A stretch of DNA of 64,000 bases from Adiantum capillus-veneris (GCA_014529385.2 CM043960.1:77973910-78037909); one strand, 5' to 3'. Positions 11,368-21,856 are shown, numbered from the stretch's first letter. A program made the numbers and translations. Notes: generated by a model not told the origin, from the letters alone.

Positions 11368-11743
11368 TTACTCTAGGGAAGCATTGTAAGCATTGACAAG
11401 GTTTAGGTTATCCTTTAACTGTATTCCTTGCATCCATATAGCATCTTCAAAAGGATAATTCTTAATAAGACATTGTCGAATAGTCTTACCGCCTCTTAAT
11501 ACCTTGTCTTCATGTTGGGGAATGGACTCGAGCTGTAGCACCTCTTCTTGGCCCTCGATCTCCGGTGGGTCTTCAATAGTTGGTTCTTAAGGTGACTCTC
11601 CTTTGTAAGGTTTTAATAGGCTCACATGAAAAGTATTGTGTATGTGCCAATGGCTAGGAGACTTGAGTTGATAGGCCATCTCATTGATTGGCCTAAGAAT
11701 CTGGAAGGGACCATAATACCTTTTTGCTAACTTAGCATTGTAG
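11368..11743 (-). pseudogene. Integrase C-terminal tail of element Y
   Basis: The minus strand reads YNAKLAKRYYGPFQILRPIN and on through HNTFHVSLLKPYKG, the GPY/F module and C-terminal end of a gypsy integrase. After a TAA at 11587-11589 the same frame continues with an acidic linker and a degenerate tail that ends in GAGTAA at 11368. A chromodomain is often found at this place in chromoviruses; here the tail is too degenerate to claim one. The left breakpoint of the inversion is next to the TACAATGCTAAG that opens this piece. Confidence 0.75.
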
Positions 11744-11747
11744 AACG

Positions 11748-12131
11748 ACCAGTAATTTTTGGAAGGGTCTCTTTGAGAATTTAGGGACAAGACTAAACCT
11801 CTCTATGGCCTATCACCCGCAAATGGATGACCAAAGTGAAATAGCTAACAATTCTTGATCTACTAAAAGCCTATGTAACGGAAGTAGATCAAAGGTCCCA
11901 ATGGGAGAAGTACTTACCCTTAGTGGAGTATTCCTATAATAACACTGTATATACTTCCACTCGAAAATCACCTTTCGAGGTAATTGAGGGAAGATCTAAA
12001 AGTCCCCTGCTACTTAAGGTACACAAGAAGATCTTCGCTGCAGATGAGTATAGCCGAGACCTACAAGAATCTTTCCAGAAGATTAAGGATACAATCTTTA
12101 TCTCACAACAAAGGAAAAAGTATGTTGTTGG
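11748..12131 (+). pseudogene. Integrase core fragment of Y, inverted (left piece)
   Basis: The + strand reads FWKGLFENLGTRLNLSMAYH, then PQMDDQSEIANN with the catalytic Glu, then SYNNTVYTSTRKSPFEVIEG and SRDLQESFQKIKDTI. This is the end of the integrase core and the start of its C-terminal module. There is a frame change between about 11850 and 11920. The coding stops at the copia target site and continues after 17824. Confidence 0.75.
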
Positions 12132-12215
12132 TGTTAGGAAATAAGACGTAGCTAAATAGATAATTGAGTAGATTACTTAATGGAGAGAGACAGATTTACA
12201 TACACGAGATTATAG

Positions 12216-12218
<3 letters not shown>

Positions 12219-12278
<60 letters not shown>
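12219..12278. repeat. (AG)30 microsatellite in the 3' LTR
   Basis: A pure AG run of 60 bp. The partner LTR has only 16 bp of it (17085-17100). Both started identical at insertion, so the difference arose afterwards. Confidence 0.95.
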
Positions 12279-12282
<4 letters not shown>

Positions 12283-12613
12283 CACGATATACGTGGTTCA
12301 CCCAATGTGGGATACGTCCACGGGAAAGCAGCCACTCAATGGCTTTAGTACTTCAAAACAAGAAGTAGTTTACAAAGGGATTATACCCTTAATGGAGCTC
12401 CCGCCTTGCTTCACTCTCACCACCTCACACTCACCTTGTTGCATCAACTTCACACTATGAAATGTGTGTAGAAATGGCCTCCTTTTATAGCCCAAAAGGG
12501 CTGCCCTCTCTTATGAGAGACAGCCATGTGTAGCCGCCCTTGTGCGAATAAGTCCAAATCGGACCCTCCAATCCGCCCATGTGTGGCCGCCCTTGAGAAG
12601 ACAAGTCCGCTTT

Positions 12614-12716
12614 TGAATTGGGCCACCGGCCACCGGCCATTGACTTCCGACCACCGGCCACCGGCCATTGACTTCCGACCACCGGCCATCGGCCATTGAC
12701 TACCGGCCACCGGCCA
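12614..12716. repeat. GGCC-rich minisatellite in the LTR U3
   Basis: Repeated words CCACCGGCCATTGACTTCCG and CACCGGCC in about 28-bp steps. The matching arrays are at about 17444-17565 (one extra 20-bp step) and, on the other strand and shorter, in the solo LTR at about 4489-4545. Confidence 0.85.
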
Positions 12717-12982
12717 ACCGACCGGTTGTTTTACGACCACTTTCCGACCGCCGTCCGACCATAATATTCCGGCAAAAAAGTATATTCCGACGAAAAAAAA
12801 GTCTCGAGGGCCTCCGCCCCCGAGGCCTTTAAAGTTGCCCCTGATTCTTGTCCGTGAAAATTTTGGTTTCCGGTGAGTGATTTTCCTTCACGCACGATGG
12901 CTTCTCCTCATAATGGGGGCCTTACAAATGTGCGCTTTTACCACATAAAATTACAAGGGTAAATCAGGCTCCATACTTAACA

Positions 12983-12994
12983 ATCTCCCACTTG
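12983..12994 (-). other. Polypurine tract of the copia element
   Basis: The minus strand reads AAGTGGGAGAT directly before TGTTAAGTATGG, the start of the 3' LTR in sense orientation. This wording is typical for plant copia elements. Confidence 0.8.
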
Positions 12995-13042
12995 GATACT
13001 GATCTCCAAACCAAACCTGTGACTGCTTTCCATTCTGGCTTC

Positions 13043-16000
13043 TTATCCTTGAATGCCAATTGAAGATGAGCAAAAGCTCAACTTCTCCTTGTTGACCACC
13101 TTTGTAAACATGTCTGCAGGATTTTCACTTGTATGCACCTTTCCTAGCTTTAGTTGTCCCTCTTCCAAAAGAGTGTGTATGAAGTGATATCTCACCTCAA
13201 TGTGCTTTGTCCTTGAATGAAAGGCTGAGTTCTTCGCAATATGGATAGCGCTTTGGCTATCACTGTACAAGACACAATTGTCTTGTTTGAATCCAAGCTC
13301 TTCTAAGAATCTGTGAAGCCACAGAATTTCTTTGCTTGCATCCGTCATTGCTACATACTCTGCTTCCGTGGTAGAAAGTGAAACCACTTTCTGCAGCTTT
13401 GAAGCCTAGCTTACTGCTGTGCCTCCAACCGTGAACACATAGCCAGTAGTGCTCCTTCGAGTATCTTTGTCACCTGCCATATCTGCATGAGCATACCCTT
13501 CTAGAAAAATATCAGTTCCTCCAAAATACAAAGCATTTGTTGTTGTCCCTTTTAGATACCTAAGTATCCACTTCACAGCTTGCCAATGCTCTTTACCTGG
13601 GTTGTCCATGAACCTACTCACAACTCCCACTGCATGTGCAATGTCTGGCCTTGTCCAGACCATAGCATACATTAGAGAACCTACCGCTGCAGCATATGGA
13701 ACTTTAGACATATAGGCTATCTCCTCTTGTGTCTTTGGACACATATCCTTCGTTAGTTTAAAATGACCAGCCAAAGGTGTAGAAACTGGTTTTGCATTTT
13801 GCATTGCAAACCTTTCTAGTACCTTCTTGATGTAATCTTCTTGAGATAGCTTTATTGTCTTCTTCGTCCTGTCCCTTGATATTTTCATACCAAGTATCCT
13901 CTTTGTAGCACCTAAATCTTTCATTGAAAAAGATTTGGACAGCTCCTCTTTTAGGTCTTTGATGTCCTGCATGTTAGCACTTGCAATCAACATGTCATCA
14001 ACATACAACATTAGGATGATGAATTTCCCATCTCCCAAATTCTTCGTGTAGACGCAGTGATCCGAGTTGCATCTTGTGAATCCATGATCCAACATCCATC
14101 GATCAAACTTCAAGTACCATTGTCTTGATGCTTGCTTTAAACCATACAAGCTCTTCTTTAATCTGCAAACCATTTTCTCCTTACCTTTTACTTCATACCC
14201 CTTTGGTTGAAGCATGTAGATTTCCTCCTCTAAGTCACCGCGAGGGAATGCCGTATTTACATCCATTTGCTCGAGATTTAGATCATGAGCATCCACAAGG
14301 CTTAAGACAAGCCTAATTGAGTTCATTTTTACAACAGGAGAAAATATTTCATTAAAGTCAATACCTTTCTTTTGAGAAAAACCTTTTACCACAAGCCTAG
14401 ACTTGTACCTTTTCTTCCCACCTTCTTCTTCCTTTAGCTTGTACACCCATTTGTTTTGAAGTGCCCGCTTACCTTTAGGCAACTCAACCAACTCCCATGT
14501 TTGGTTGCGATGTAGTGAGTCCATCTCCACTTGCATGCTCTTCGTCCATTCTTCTTTGGATTCATGTTGCATAGCTTCTTCATATGATTCCGGCTCTCCA
14601 GAATCTGAGATCAAGAGATGGTTGAAGGAAGGAACAAACCTTTCTGGAGGTCTACTTGCTCTTGTAGATCTTCAGGGAATAGGTTAAGGCTCCTCATTTG
14701 GTTGACGTTGTTGCACATTGTCACCGTTTGCAGTCCTTGAGTCTTCACCGTCCTCAAGCTCCATGTACTCATCACCTGTTTCTTTTGTTTGTTTTCTTTC
14801 CAAGTAATCTTTGTACATGTTTTGTTCGTTAAAAATTACATCCCTACTCCTTAAGATTTTACCATCTTCAGGATTCCATAGGCGATACCCAAAGTCTCCT
14901 TCTCCATAGCCAATGAAGAAACACTTTTTGGACTTTGCATCTAACTTTGATCTTAGGATTCTATCTATGTGCATGAAAGCCTCACACCCAAACACTTTGA
15001 GAAATGCATAATTCACCGGTTTACCTGTCCATGCCTCTTCTGGAACTCCCCCATCCAATGCCGTTGAGGGTGACCGATTGATTAAGTACGCAGACGTACT
15101 TACAGCTTTTGCCCAAAGCTCAAGTGGTAGGCCTGCATGTAGCCGCATGCTTCGTGCTCGTTCCATGATTGTCCTGTTCATCCTTTCCGAAATCCCATTT
15201 TGTTGAGGTGTCCTTGGGGTTTTCCTTTGCCTCCGAATGCCATTGCTAGCACAAAAGCTTTCAAAAGCTTGGCTGCAATATTCACCTCCATTGTCAGATC
15301 TGAGGCATTTAACCTTGGTACCTGTTTCATTCTCCACAAAGGCTTTCCACCTTTGAAATATGGAAAATACATCGGATTTATTCTTCATGACATAAACCCA
15401 TGTTTTTCTAGTCGCATCGTCTATGAATGTTACATAGTACAATGAGCCACCAAGTGATGGTGTACTTGCAGGACCCCAAACATCAGAATGAACCAACTCA
15501 AGTTTTTTATTTTTTCTTTCATTTCCTGATTTTTGAAATTTTACCCTCTTTTGTTTACCATAAACACAATCTTCACAGAACTCTAAGTCCACTTCTTTCA
15601 AACGTGGTAGAAGCTTCTTTGTTTGAAGGATTTGCATTCCTTTGGCACTCATATGCCCAAGTCGGTAGTGCCACACCGCACTCTCAACTTCTGTAGTTGC
15701 TGCACAAGCTGAAGGTTGCATGCTAACAGTACACAAGTAAAGTGTACCGACTTTTTCACCCTTGGAAACCACCAAAGATCCCTTTGAGATCTTCCACCGT
15801 TTGTTTCCGAATGCAATGTTGTGACCTTCATCGTCCAATTGTCCTGTAGAGATCAAATTTTTGCGAAGAGAAGGAACATGCCTAACATCTTTAAGCTTCC
15901 ATTCATTTCCATTAGCAGTTTTGACAGAAACTATACCTTTGCCGACAATCTCACAAGCTTCATCATCTCCCAAGTATACATACCCAAAATTACCTTTGGT

Positions 16001-16924
16001 GTAGTCTTGGAAATGTTGCTTGTGTGGTGTTGCATGGAATGAAGCCCCGGAATCTACTATCCAGGAATTAGACACATTGTCTAATGAGAGAATTAGAGCA
16101 TCTTGCTCTTCTTTACCTGCCACATTGGCCTCCGATGTTGGCTTGTTTTCTTCAGACTCTGTCTCCTTCTTCTTCTTGGACCAGCAATCCTTCTTGACGT
16201 GGCCCTTCTTGCCGCAGTTCCAACATTCAAGAACTGACTTTGTGCGTGACTTGCTCCGCCTTGAGCGATCACGACCCTTTTGGTTTTTGAACCTTTCCTT
16301 AGGCCTTCCTCTTGTTTCCACTGATAGTGGAGCACTTGATGATTCTCCTGTGCTTCTCCTTCGCATTTCCTCGCTTAGGAGAACACCCACAACATCATCA
16401 AACTTAAGAGTACTTGTGCCAGAGATAGAATTACTTACAGCCATCACAAGGCTGTCCCAACTATCCGGTAGAGATGATAGTATAAGGAGAGCTCGCACTT
16501 CGTCATCGAAATTGATTTTCACTGATCGAAGTTGACTTATGTTTGTGTTAAAGTCATTTAGGTGTTCTGCAATTGAACCATTCTCTGCCATCTTTAGATT
16601 GAACAAGCGCTTCATAAGAAATACCTTATTGGATGCCGATGGTTTCTCGTAGAAGTCGTCAAGTGACTTCATCAAGTCCTCCGTGGTCTTCATCTCCGAA
16701 ACATTGAAGGCCACCGTTGATGCCAAGCTTAACCGGATTGTTCCCAGTGACTTTCGATCAAGGACAATCCATGCTTCATCTGCCATTGTTGCGGGCTTCT
16801 TCGCAAGACCGCCTAGTGGCAAATAGAGGTCCTTCTGGTAGAGATAGTCTTCAATCTGCATCTTCCAATGTTGGTAGTTTTTGCCGTTGAACTTCTCAAT
16901 CTTGAGCTTCCCTTCCTCTGCCAT
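13043..16924 (-). pseudogene. Copia gag-pol polyprotein with three stop codons
   Basis: One frame of about 1,290 codons, starting at the ATG of MAEEGKLKIEKF (16924). In order: gag of the UBN2 type (residues about 1-200), CCHC knuckle CWNCGKKGHVKKDC (about 234-247), aspartic protease WIVDSGASFH (DSG about 291-293), integrase zinc motif (WHYRLGH...CEDC), then the D,D35E core with Asp near 481 (HSDVWG), Asp near 544 (RSDNGG) and Glu near 580 (ISERMN). RT follows (DVNTAF, LYVDDMLIA) and then RNase H (STTEAEYVAM, YSDSQSAIHI). Stops at 14686-14684 (TAA), 14674-14672 (TGA) and 13408-13406 (TAG, where Trp is expected) break it without any frameshift. The region between integrase and RT keeps the RSTRASRPPERF hinge. 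Confidence 0.95.
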
Positions 16925-16983
16925 AACTCCCACTCAATTCAAGGAAATATTTCCTTGAGATAATTTAGCTACAAGCAAACCTT

Positions 16984-16995
16984 GATCTGATACCA
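16984..16995 (-). other. Primer-binding site, tRNA-iMet
   Basis: The minus strand reads TGGTATCAGATC two bases after the 5' LTR. The plant copia consensus TGGTATCAGAGC pairs with the 3' end of initiator Met tRNA; one base differs here. It primes minus-strand cDNA. Confidence 0.85.
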
Positions 16996-16997
16996 GT

Positions 16998-17824
16998 TGT
17001 TAGGAAATAAGACGTAGCTAAATAGATAATTGAGTAGATTACTTAATGGAGAGAGACAGATTTACATACACGAGATTATAGAGTAGAGAGAGAGAGAGAG
17101 TACACACGATATACGTGGTTCACCCAATGTGGGCTACGTCCACGGGAAAGCAGCCACTCAATGGATTTAGTACTTCAAAACAAAAAGTAGTTTACAAAGG
17201 GATTATACCCTTAATGGAGCTCCCGCCTTGCTTCACTCTCACCACCTCACACTCACCTTGTTGCATCAACTTCACACTATGAAATGTGTGTAGAAATGGC
17301 CTCCTTTTATAGCCCAAAAGGGCTGCCCTCTCTTATGAGAGACAGCCATGTGTAGCCGCCCTTGTGCGAATAAGTCCAAATCGGACCCTCCAATCCGCCC
17401 ATGTGTGGCCGCCCTTGAGAAGACAAGTCCGCTTTTGAATTGGGCCACCGGCCATTGAATTCGGCCACCGGCCACCGGCCATTGACTTCCGACCACCGGC
17501 CACCGGCCATTGACTTCCGACCACCGGCCATCGGCCATTGACTACCGGCCACCGGCCAACCGACCGGTTGTTTTCCGACCACTTTCCGACCGCCGTCCGG
17601 CCATAATATTCCGGCGAAAAAGAATATTCCGACGAAAAAAAAGTCTCGAGGGCCTCCGCCCCCGAGGCCTTTAAAGTTGCCCCTGATTCTTGTCTATGAA
17701 AATTTTGGTTTCCGGTGAGTGATTTTCCTTCACGCACGATGGCTTCTCCTCATAATGGGGGCCTTACAAATGTGCGCTTTTACCACATAAAATTACAAGG
17801 GTAAATCAGGCTCCATACTTAACA
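16998..17824 (-). repeat. 5' LTR of the copia element
   Basis: TGTTAGGAAATAAGACG to CTCCATACTTAACA on the + strand, 827 bp. It has (AG)8 at 17085-17100, the minisatellite at about 17444-17565 and the promoter described separately. It matches the other LTR with nine substitutions by my count. Confidence 0.95.
17303..17312 (-). promoter_or_regulatory. TATA box of the 5' LTR promoter
   Basis: The minus strand reads CTATAAAAGG, in a context identical to the other LTRs of this family. Transcription of the element would start some 30 bp to the left and run leftwards through the GA/CT microsatellite. Confidence 0.65.
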
Positions 17825-17937
17825 GTTGGTAATCACAGAAGAGCCCAAGCCTTTAAAGAAAATGATTGGGTCTTGCTTAAATTTCCCAAGGCTCGATTAA
17901 GGCACACCACGGGCAAGAATCCTACGACACACCAATA
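17825..17937 (+). pseudogene. Integrase C-terminal fragment of Y, inverted (right piece)
   Basis: The + strand reads NHRRAQAFKENDWVLLKFPK and ARLRHTTGKNPTTHQ, the module just before the GPY motif. It continues the frame interrupted by the copia insertion at 12131 (QQRKKYVVG). It ends at the inversion breakpoint near 17936. Confidence 0.75.
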
Positions 17938-18363
17938 GGATCTCTATCCGATACTATGGACATTGGAAAGCCATGGTACTTGAAGATTTGTGAAATGAAG
18001 AGGGTTGCCATTTGATGGGTTTTGATAGTCTTTTTGACAGGTATAAAATGAGCTTGTTTGCTAAACCTGTCTACTATCATCCATATCCTCGTATTCCCAT
18101 GGATAGACTTAGGCAATCCAAAGATAAAATCCATGGATATGATCTCCCATGGTGAATTAGGGATTGGTAAAGGTTGAAGAAATCTAGGTTGCTTCCCTCT
18201 ATCAAACTTCGTCTTTTGGCATACCACACATTTAGAAACATACTCTTGTATGTTTGCTTTCATGGTAGGCCAATAGAAATATGTTTCAATCCCTTTTAAG
18301 GTAGACTGAATCCCTCTATGCCCCGCATAAGGAGGAGCATGAGATTCATAAATTACTTTCTCA
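17938..18363 (-). pseudogene. Integrase zinc domain and core of element Y
   Basis: The minus strand gives AGHRGIQSTLKGI, CVVCQKTKFDRGKQ (CxxC of the zinc domain), ISMDFIFGLPKS (first Asp), IWMIVDRFSKQAHFIPV and VSDRDPI (second Asp). The protein stops abruptly three codons after SDRDPI at the inversion breakpoint. The catalytic Glu part lies about 6 kb away at 11748 and on, in reverse orientation. Confidence 0.85.
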
Positions 18364-18840
18364 TGTAGTGAGTTAGTAACGCATAGTCTATTGCCAAGAG
18401 AATATAACCATCTTGTAAAGTAAATGGTTCCTCTTTCTTCCCTAGTGCAAGGACTGAAATCACATCTCTAAAATTTGGATCAATAGCATACTCATATATC
18501 ATAGAAGATAGATCATTGTGAGTTGCTATGGAAGCCTTATTCACTCTCTGCCGTCTTGAGAGTGCATCAACTACTTGATTATGCTTGCCAGCAATGTGAG
18601 CAATATGAAAATGAATTTCCAAAAGGAAATTTTCCCACCTGATTTGTTTATTGAAGAGCTTGGTCTGCGTCATGAAGTACTTAAGGCTTTGGTGATCCAT
18701 TCGTAGAATGAAAGGAGTCCCCAATGAATAGTGCTTCCATGAGTCTAAGGCATGTAGAACTGCGAGGAGTTCCTTTTCATATATGCCTAGAGCTTGCTCA
18801 ACAGGGTTGAGTCTTTGACTTTCATAGGCTATGGCGTGCC
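18364..18840 (-). pseudogene. RNase H of element Y
   Basis: The minus strand reads GTPFILRMDHQSLKYFMTQ, KQIRWENFLLEIHFHIAHIA and GKHNQVVDALSRR, the conserved tail of gypsy RNase H and the tether to integrase. A linker follows with no breaks to about 18353, then a frame change leads into the integrase zinc domain. It degrades genomic RNA during replication of an active element. Confidence 0.85.
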
Positions 18841-19714
18841 CTTATTGGAGCTAAACAAATCCAAGAAAATCACCACAAGCGTCACATTGGACCTCAAATG
18901 GTTTTGAGAGATCCAGCAGTATAAGCACAGGTTGAGAGATAACCTTTTCTTTAAGCTTTTTGAAAGCATTGTTATCCTTGGCAGACCATGTATACCTAAC
19001 ATTTTTCTTTGTTAGGTCATGTAATGGTCCCGCAATTTGTGAGAACTTTTCTATGAAGCGTCTCTAGTATGCATACATACCTATAAAGCTTCTTAGTTCA
19101 TGAAGATTCCTTGGTTTAGGCCACCCTTTTATTACCTCTAACTTTGATGGATCCATTTGGATACCATCTTGAGAGATAACGTGACCTAAATAATGAATCT
19201 CTTTTAAGAAAATTTCACTTTTCTTTCGATTAATATAAAGTTTATTCTCTCGTAGAACTTGAAATATTACCTGGAGGTGTTGCTTGTGTTCGTCTATGAA
19301 TTAGAGTAGATGATAATATCATCAAAGAACACTCCAGTAAAAGTTCGGGGGGGCCTGAATAGCTTCTCCATCAAGCAGTTGAATGTGGCTAGTGCATTGG
19401 TCAAGCCGAAAGGCATGACTATATATTTGTAAAGACCAAACGTAGTGAGAATGCGGTCTTTACAATATCTTGATCAACTATCCTTATTTGATGGTAGCCA
19501 CTTTTTAGGTCAATCCTGCTGAAGTAGGTGGACCCTTGTAGCTTATCAAATAGGTCTTCTACCCATGGAACGGGAAACCTATCCTTGATAGTGATCCTAT
19601 TTAGTGCTCTATAGTCGACACACATACCATATGTGCCGTCTTTCTTTTGCACTAGTAGCATGGGTGAACAGAATGGAGATGAGCTAGGCCTAACCATGCC
19701 CTTCGTTAGCCTTT
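18841..19714 (-). pseudogene. Reverse transcriptase of element Y (5'-truncated)
   Basis: The minus strand gives [49 protein letters not shown] (motif A with catalytic Asp), MPFGLTNALATFN and GVFFDDI (motif C). Frames change near 19419 and 19310. Coding begins inside the RT and the upstream gag and protease are missing: the element stops at about 19714, where the coding strand changes. Confidence 0.85.
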
Positions 19715-20509
19715 AGTACTGCTTATCATCTTCAGACTGATGGGTAGACAGAAGGAACAAATCAAATGAATACATTTTAAGAGCTTATTGTATGCACGAG
19801 GAGAATAAATGGACTAGATATTTGTATTTGGTTGAATTTGTGTATAATTCTTCATTCCAATGCTGAATTGGGATGTCTCCTTTTCAAGCATTGTATGGAC
19901 AAGAGTGTCTTACTCCACTCAAATGGAAAGACCCTCTCATACGAGTTCAAGCATCCAAAGAAATGTTGGATGAAATGAAAATACAAACCGATCTTATACG
20001 GCAGGATATTAAGAAATCTCAAGATAGACAGAAGAGTTATGTTGAGCCAAAATGATCTGCCATACTTTTTAAAGAAGGCGCTTTATCAAACGTAGCTCTT
20101 TATCAATGGGTAACTGTCAGAAGCTGAGTGCCAGATATTGTGGACATTTTGTAATCACAAAACAGATTAATAATCAAGCTTACAGACTTTTGTTACCACC
20201 ACACATATAGGTACATGATTTTTTTCACGTCAGCTTACTCAAGAAGTATGTATCTGATCCACAATATATTCTTGATGACTCTTTATTATCTACATCTACC
20301 AATGGAACTTTTGAAGTTTATCCCAAAATGATACTTCAAAGTAGAACCAAGCCTCTACGTAATCGGACCATTATTGAACACCTTTTTAAATGTCAACAAC
20401 GTATCCTCAAGAAGATGCCACTTGGGAACGTGATGATGATCAATTAGACTAAATTATCCAGATTTCATGTCGAGGTGAGGATGCCTTGAATTTTTCAAGT
20501 GTGAGAGGA
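19715..20509 (+). pseudogene. Integrase C-terminal part of gypsy element Z
   Basis: The + strand reads QTDG.TEGTNQMNTF, RYLYLVEFVYNSSF, then MSPFQALYGQECLTPLKWKD and ASKEMLDEMKIQTDLIRQDI, the end of a gypsy integrase core and its C-terminal module. Stops and frame changes follow, with a tail resembling a chromovirus end (EDATWE-like) before the LTR. It differs in sequence from Y, so it is a separate family. The 5' end is cut at the junction with Y. Confidence 0.75.
20501..20509 (+). other. Polypurine tract of element Z
   Basis: GTGAGAGGA directly before the LTR start TGTAACATCC. It would prime plus-strand cDNA. Confidence 0.55.
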
Positions 20510-21783
20510 TGTAACATCCCCAATTTTTGGGTCTCTTCCAAAAAACAAGAAAAATAGCTTTTAATACCTATTTTTGTCAAATTTTGACTTATGATGCTTG
20601 ATTGACAGTATTGGAAGGTTCTAAAGTAAAAAGCAAGGTCGCTTCCATGTTCCAGTAGGTTAGACAGACGTTTGGTGTAGTTTTGAAAACATCCGCTATT
20701 TTTAGCCTTTTCATGCTTTTTATGCTTTTAGGTGCTTTTTTGCAAAAAGTAAGGTCGGATCCTTGATCTACGTATTCCAAGGAAGCTATGGTCCAATTTT
20801 GTAAAAATCTGCTTTTTGAGTGCTTTTCACTCTATTTATAGCTTTTCACGATTTCTAGTGCTTTTTAGTGAAAAGAGAGTCCGTCTTCTTATTCCAATGG
20901 ACGAGGGAAACCCGTGGTTCAATTTTAGAAAATTTTGCTTTTTACACTATTTTTAGCTTTTCGTGTTTTTTCGGCATTTTTGAAAAGCAATGTGCTTTTA
21001 TGATTACCTAAACATAAAAATATTAATGTTAGTCTCCGTCGGATTTAAAAACAAAGCAAAAACCGGACCAAACGAGATTTTTACGAGAATTATTTTTATA
21101 AAAAGCAGTACCGTAAATACGTTGGGGTAGTACGAGAAAGTCATAATTATGTTGGGACATTACGGTGCGGCATAGTCTAGCTACGATTTCCACTAGTTGG
21201 CCAGGTACTATCTGGTTGGCTAATTTTATTGTAAAAAATGAATGGTAAGTGGGAGAGTTGACTACCAAAAGCAAATGCTTGATTTTAGAAAAGTTCCTAA
21301 AAGCAAGAAGCTATTCCTAGCTGCAAAACTAACGCTACCGTCAACTTGGGGCACACTCCAGACAGTTGGAGAATCTATAAATTGGCATAGAGTGCTCAGC
21401 TTTCAGTGCCGTCTGTTGCGTCTACTATCGAAAGGCTATACGTATCTATTATACGGAGTGCTGTAAGCTCTTTATCACCATCTCCATAAGCTCTTCTCTC
21501 TTGGTGGGAAGAAGAAGAAGAAAGATACTCTCTCTCTCTCCTTGCTTATTATCTTCTCTCTCGTTTCATAGTGTACGTGCTCTCCGGAAGCTTTCGTGGA
21601 GGATACCTCTACGTAGCTCTCATCACCGCTCGCTTGTGGTAAAGCAAGAAGCCTTTTGACAACCCTTAATCGATTCTAAAGCACCATGAGTAGCTCTAAA
21701 CTCCATACATCAGGAGATTTCGGAGGTCATTTGGAAGTCCTTCTAAGAAATTCTACTTCTCTCTCTAGAAAATGTTCTTAACA
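20510..21783 (+). mobile_element. 3' LTR of gypsy element Z (right border tentative)
   Basis: It starts TGTAACATCCCCAATTTTTG right after a purine tract and integrase tail, so the left border is firm. The right border is placed at TGTTCTTAACA (21783) because it mirrors the TGT start, but no second LTR is available to prove it. It carries a TATA box at 21376 and CT-rich DNA downstream. Confidence 0.6.
21376..21382 (+). promoter_or_regulatory. TATA box of the Z LTR
   Basis: TATAAAT in the context GAATCTATAAATTGGCATAG, followed about 30 bp on by a pyrimidine-poor stretch and then by CT-rich DNA. The position fits an LTR promoter. Confidence 0.5.
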
Positions 21784-21856
21784 TATACTTGCACTTGTTG
21801 CGTAAGTCCAAAAGGACAACTGGACACTCTCAAAAGTGAACCTAACTTTTCAAAAA

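Larger units (their letters stand above)
12132..12982 (-). repeat. 3' LTR of the copia element
   Basis: TGTTAGGAAATAAGACG to CTCCATACTTAACA on the + strand. It carries (GA)30 at 12219-12278, a reverse-strand TATA box at 12481-12490 (CTATAAAAGG), and the GGCCACCGGCC minisatellite at about 12614-12716. It is longer than its partner only because of the GA run. Confidence 0.95.
12132..17824 (-). mobile_element. Near-complete Ty1/copia element (5.7 kb)
   Basis: Its ends are TG...CA LTRs of 851 bp (left, 3') and 827 bp (right, 5'). It is flanked by GTTGG at 12127-12131 and 17825-17829, the 5-bp target duplication. It has a tRNA-iMet primer site, a purine tract and a single gag-pol frame in the copia order gag, protease, integrase, RT, RNase H. 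I count nine substitutions between the two LTRs outside the microsatellite and one 20-bp minisatellite step, so the insertion is young. Domain wording suggests the Tork/Tnt1 branch. Three in-frame stops interrupt the coding region, so this copy cannot move by itself. Confidence 0.95.
11744..17937. other. 6.2-kb inverted segment within the Y integrase
   Basis: Integrase coding to the left and right of this block is on the minus strand, yet the integrase fragments at both edges of the block (11748-12131 and 17825-17935) are on the plus strand. If the block is turned round, the protein reads on: SDRDPI then TSNFWKGLFENLGTRLNL at one join, and GKNPTTHQ then YNAKLAKRYYGPF at the other. A simple inversion explains this exactly. 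The copia element lies within the block. Confidence 0.8.
11045..19714 (-). mobile_element. Internal region of gypsy element Y (rearranged)
   Basis: Minus-strand order from right to left: RT (19714-18841), RNase H (about 18840-18364), integrase zinc domain and core (about 18363-17938), an inverted 6.2-kb block (17937-11744), then the integrase C-terminal tail (11743-11368). The sequence is close to the element at 60536-64000, so they are one family. The integrase resembles the chromovirus branch (FGLPKS, IVDRFSKQAHFIPV). The 5' part is lost at 19714/19715, where a different + strand element begins. Confidence 0.85.

Noticed and set aside
12450-12740. Frames rich in GRWPVAGG repeats in the copia LTRs
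   Set aside because: They come from the GC-rich LTR minisatellite in three frames at once, lie in U3 upstream of the promoter, and resemble no protein.
16020-16535. 171-codon + strand frame across the copia gag region
   Set aside because: It is the shadow of the gag-pol frame on the other strand, which carries the recognisable domains.
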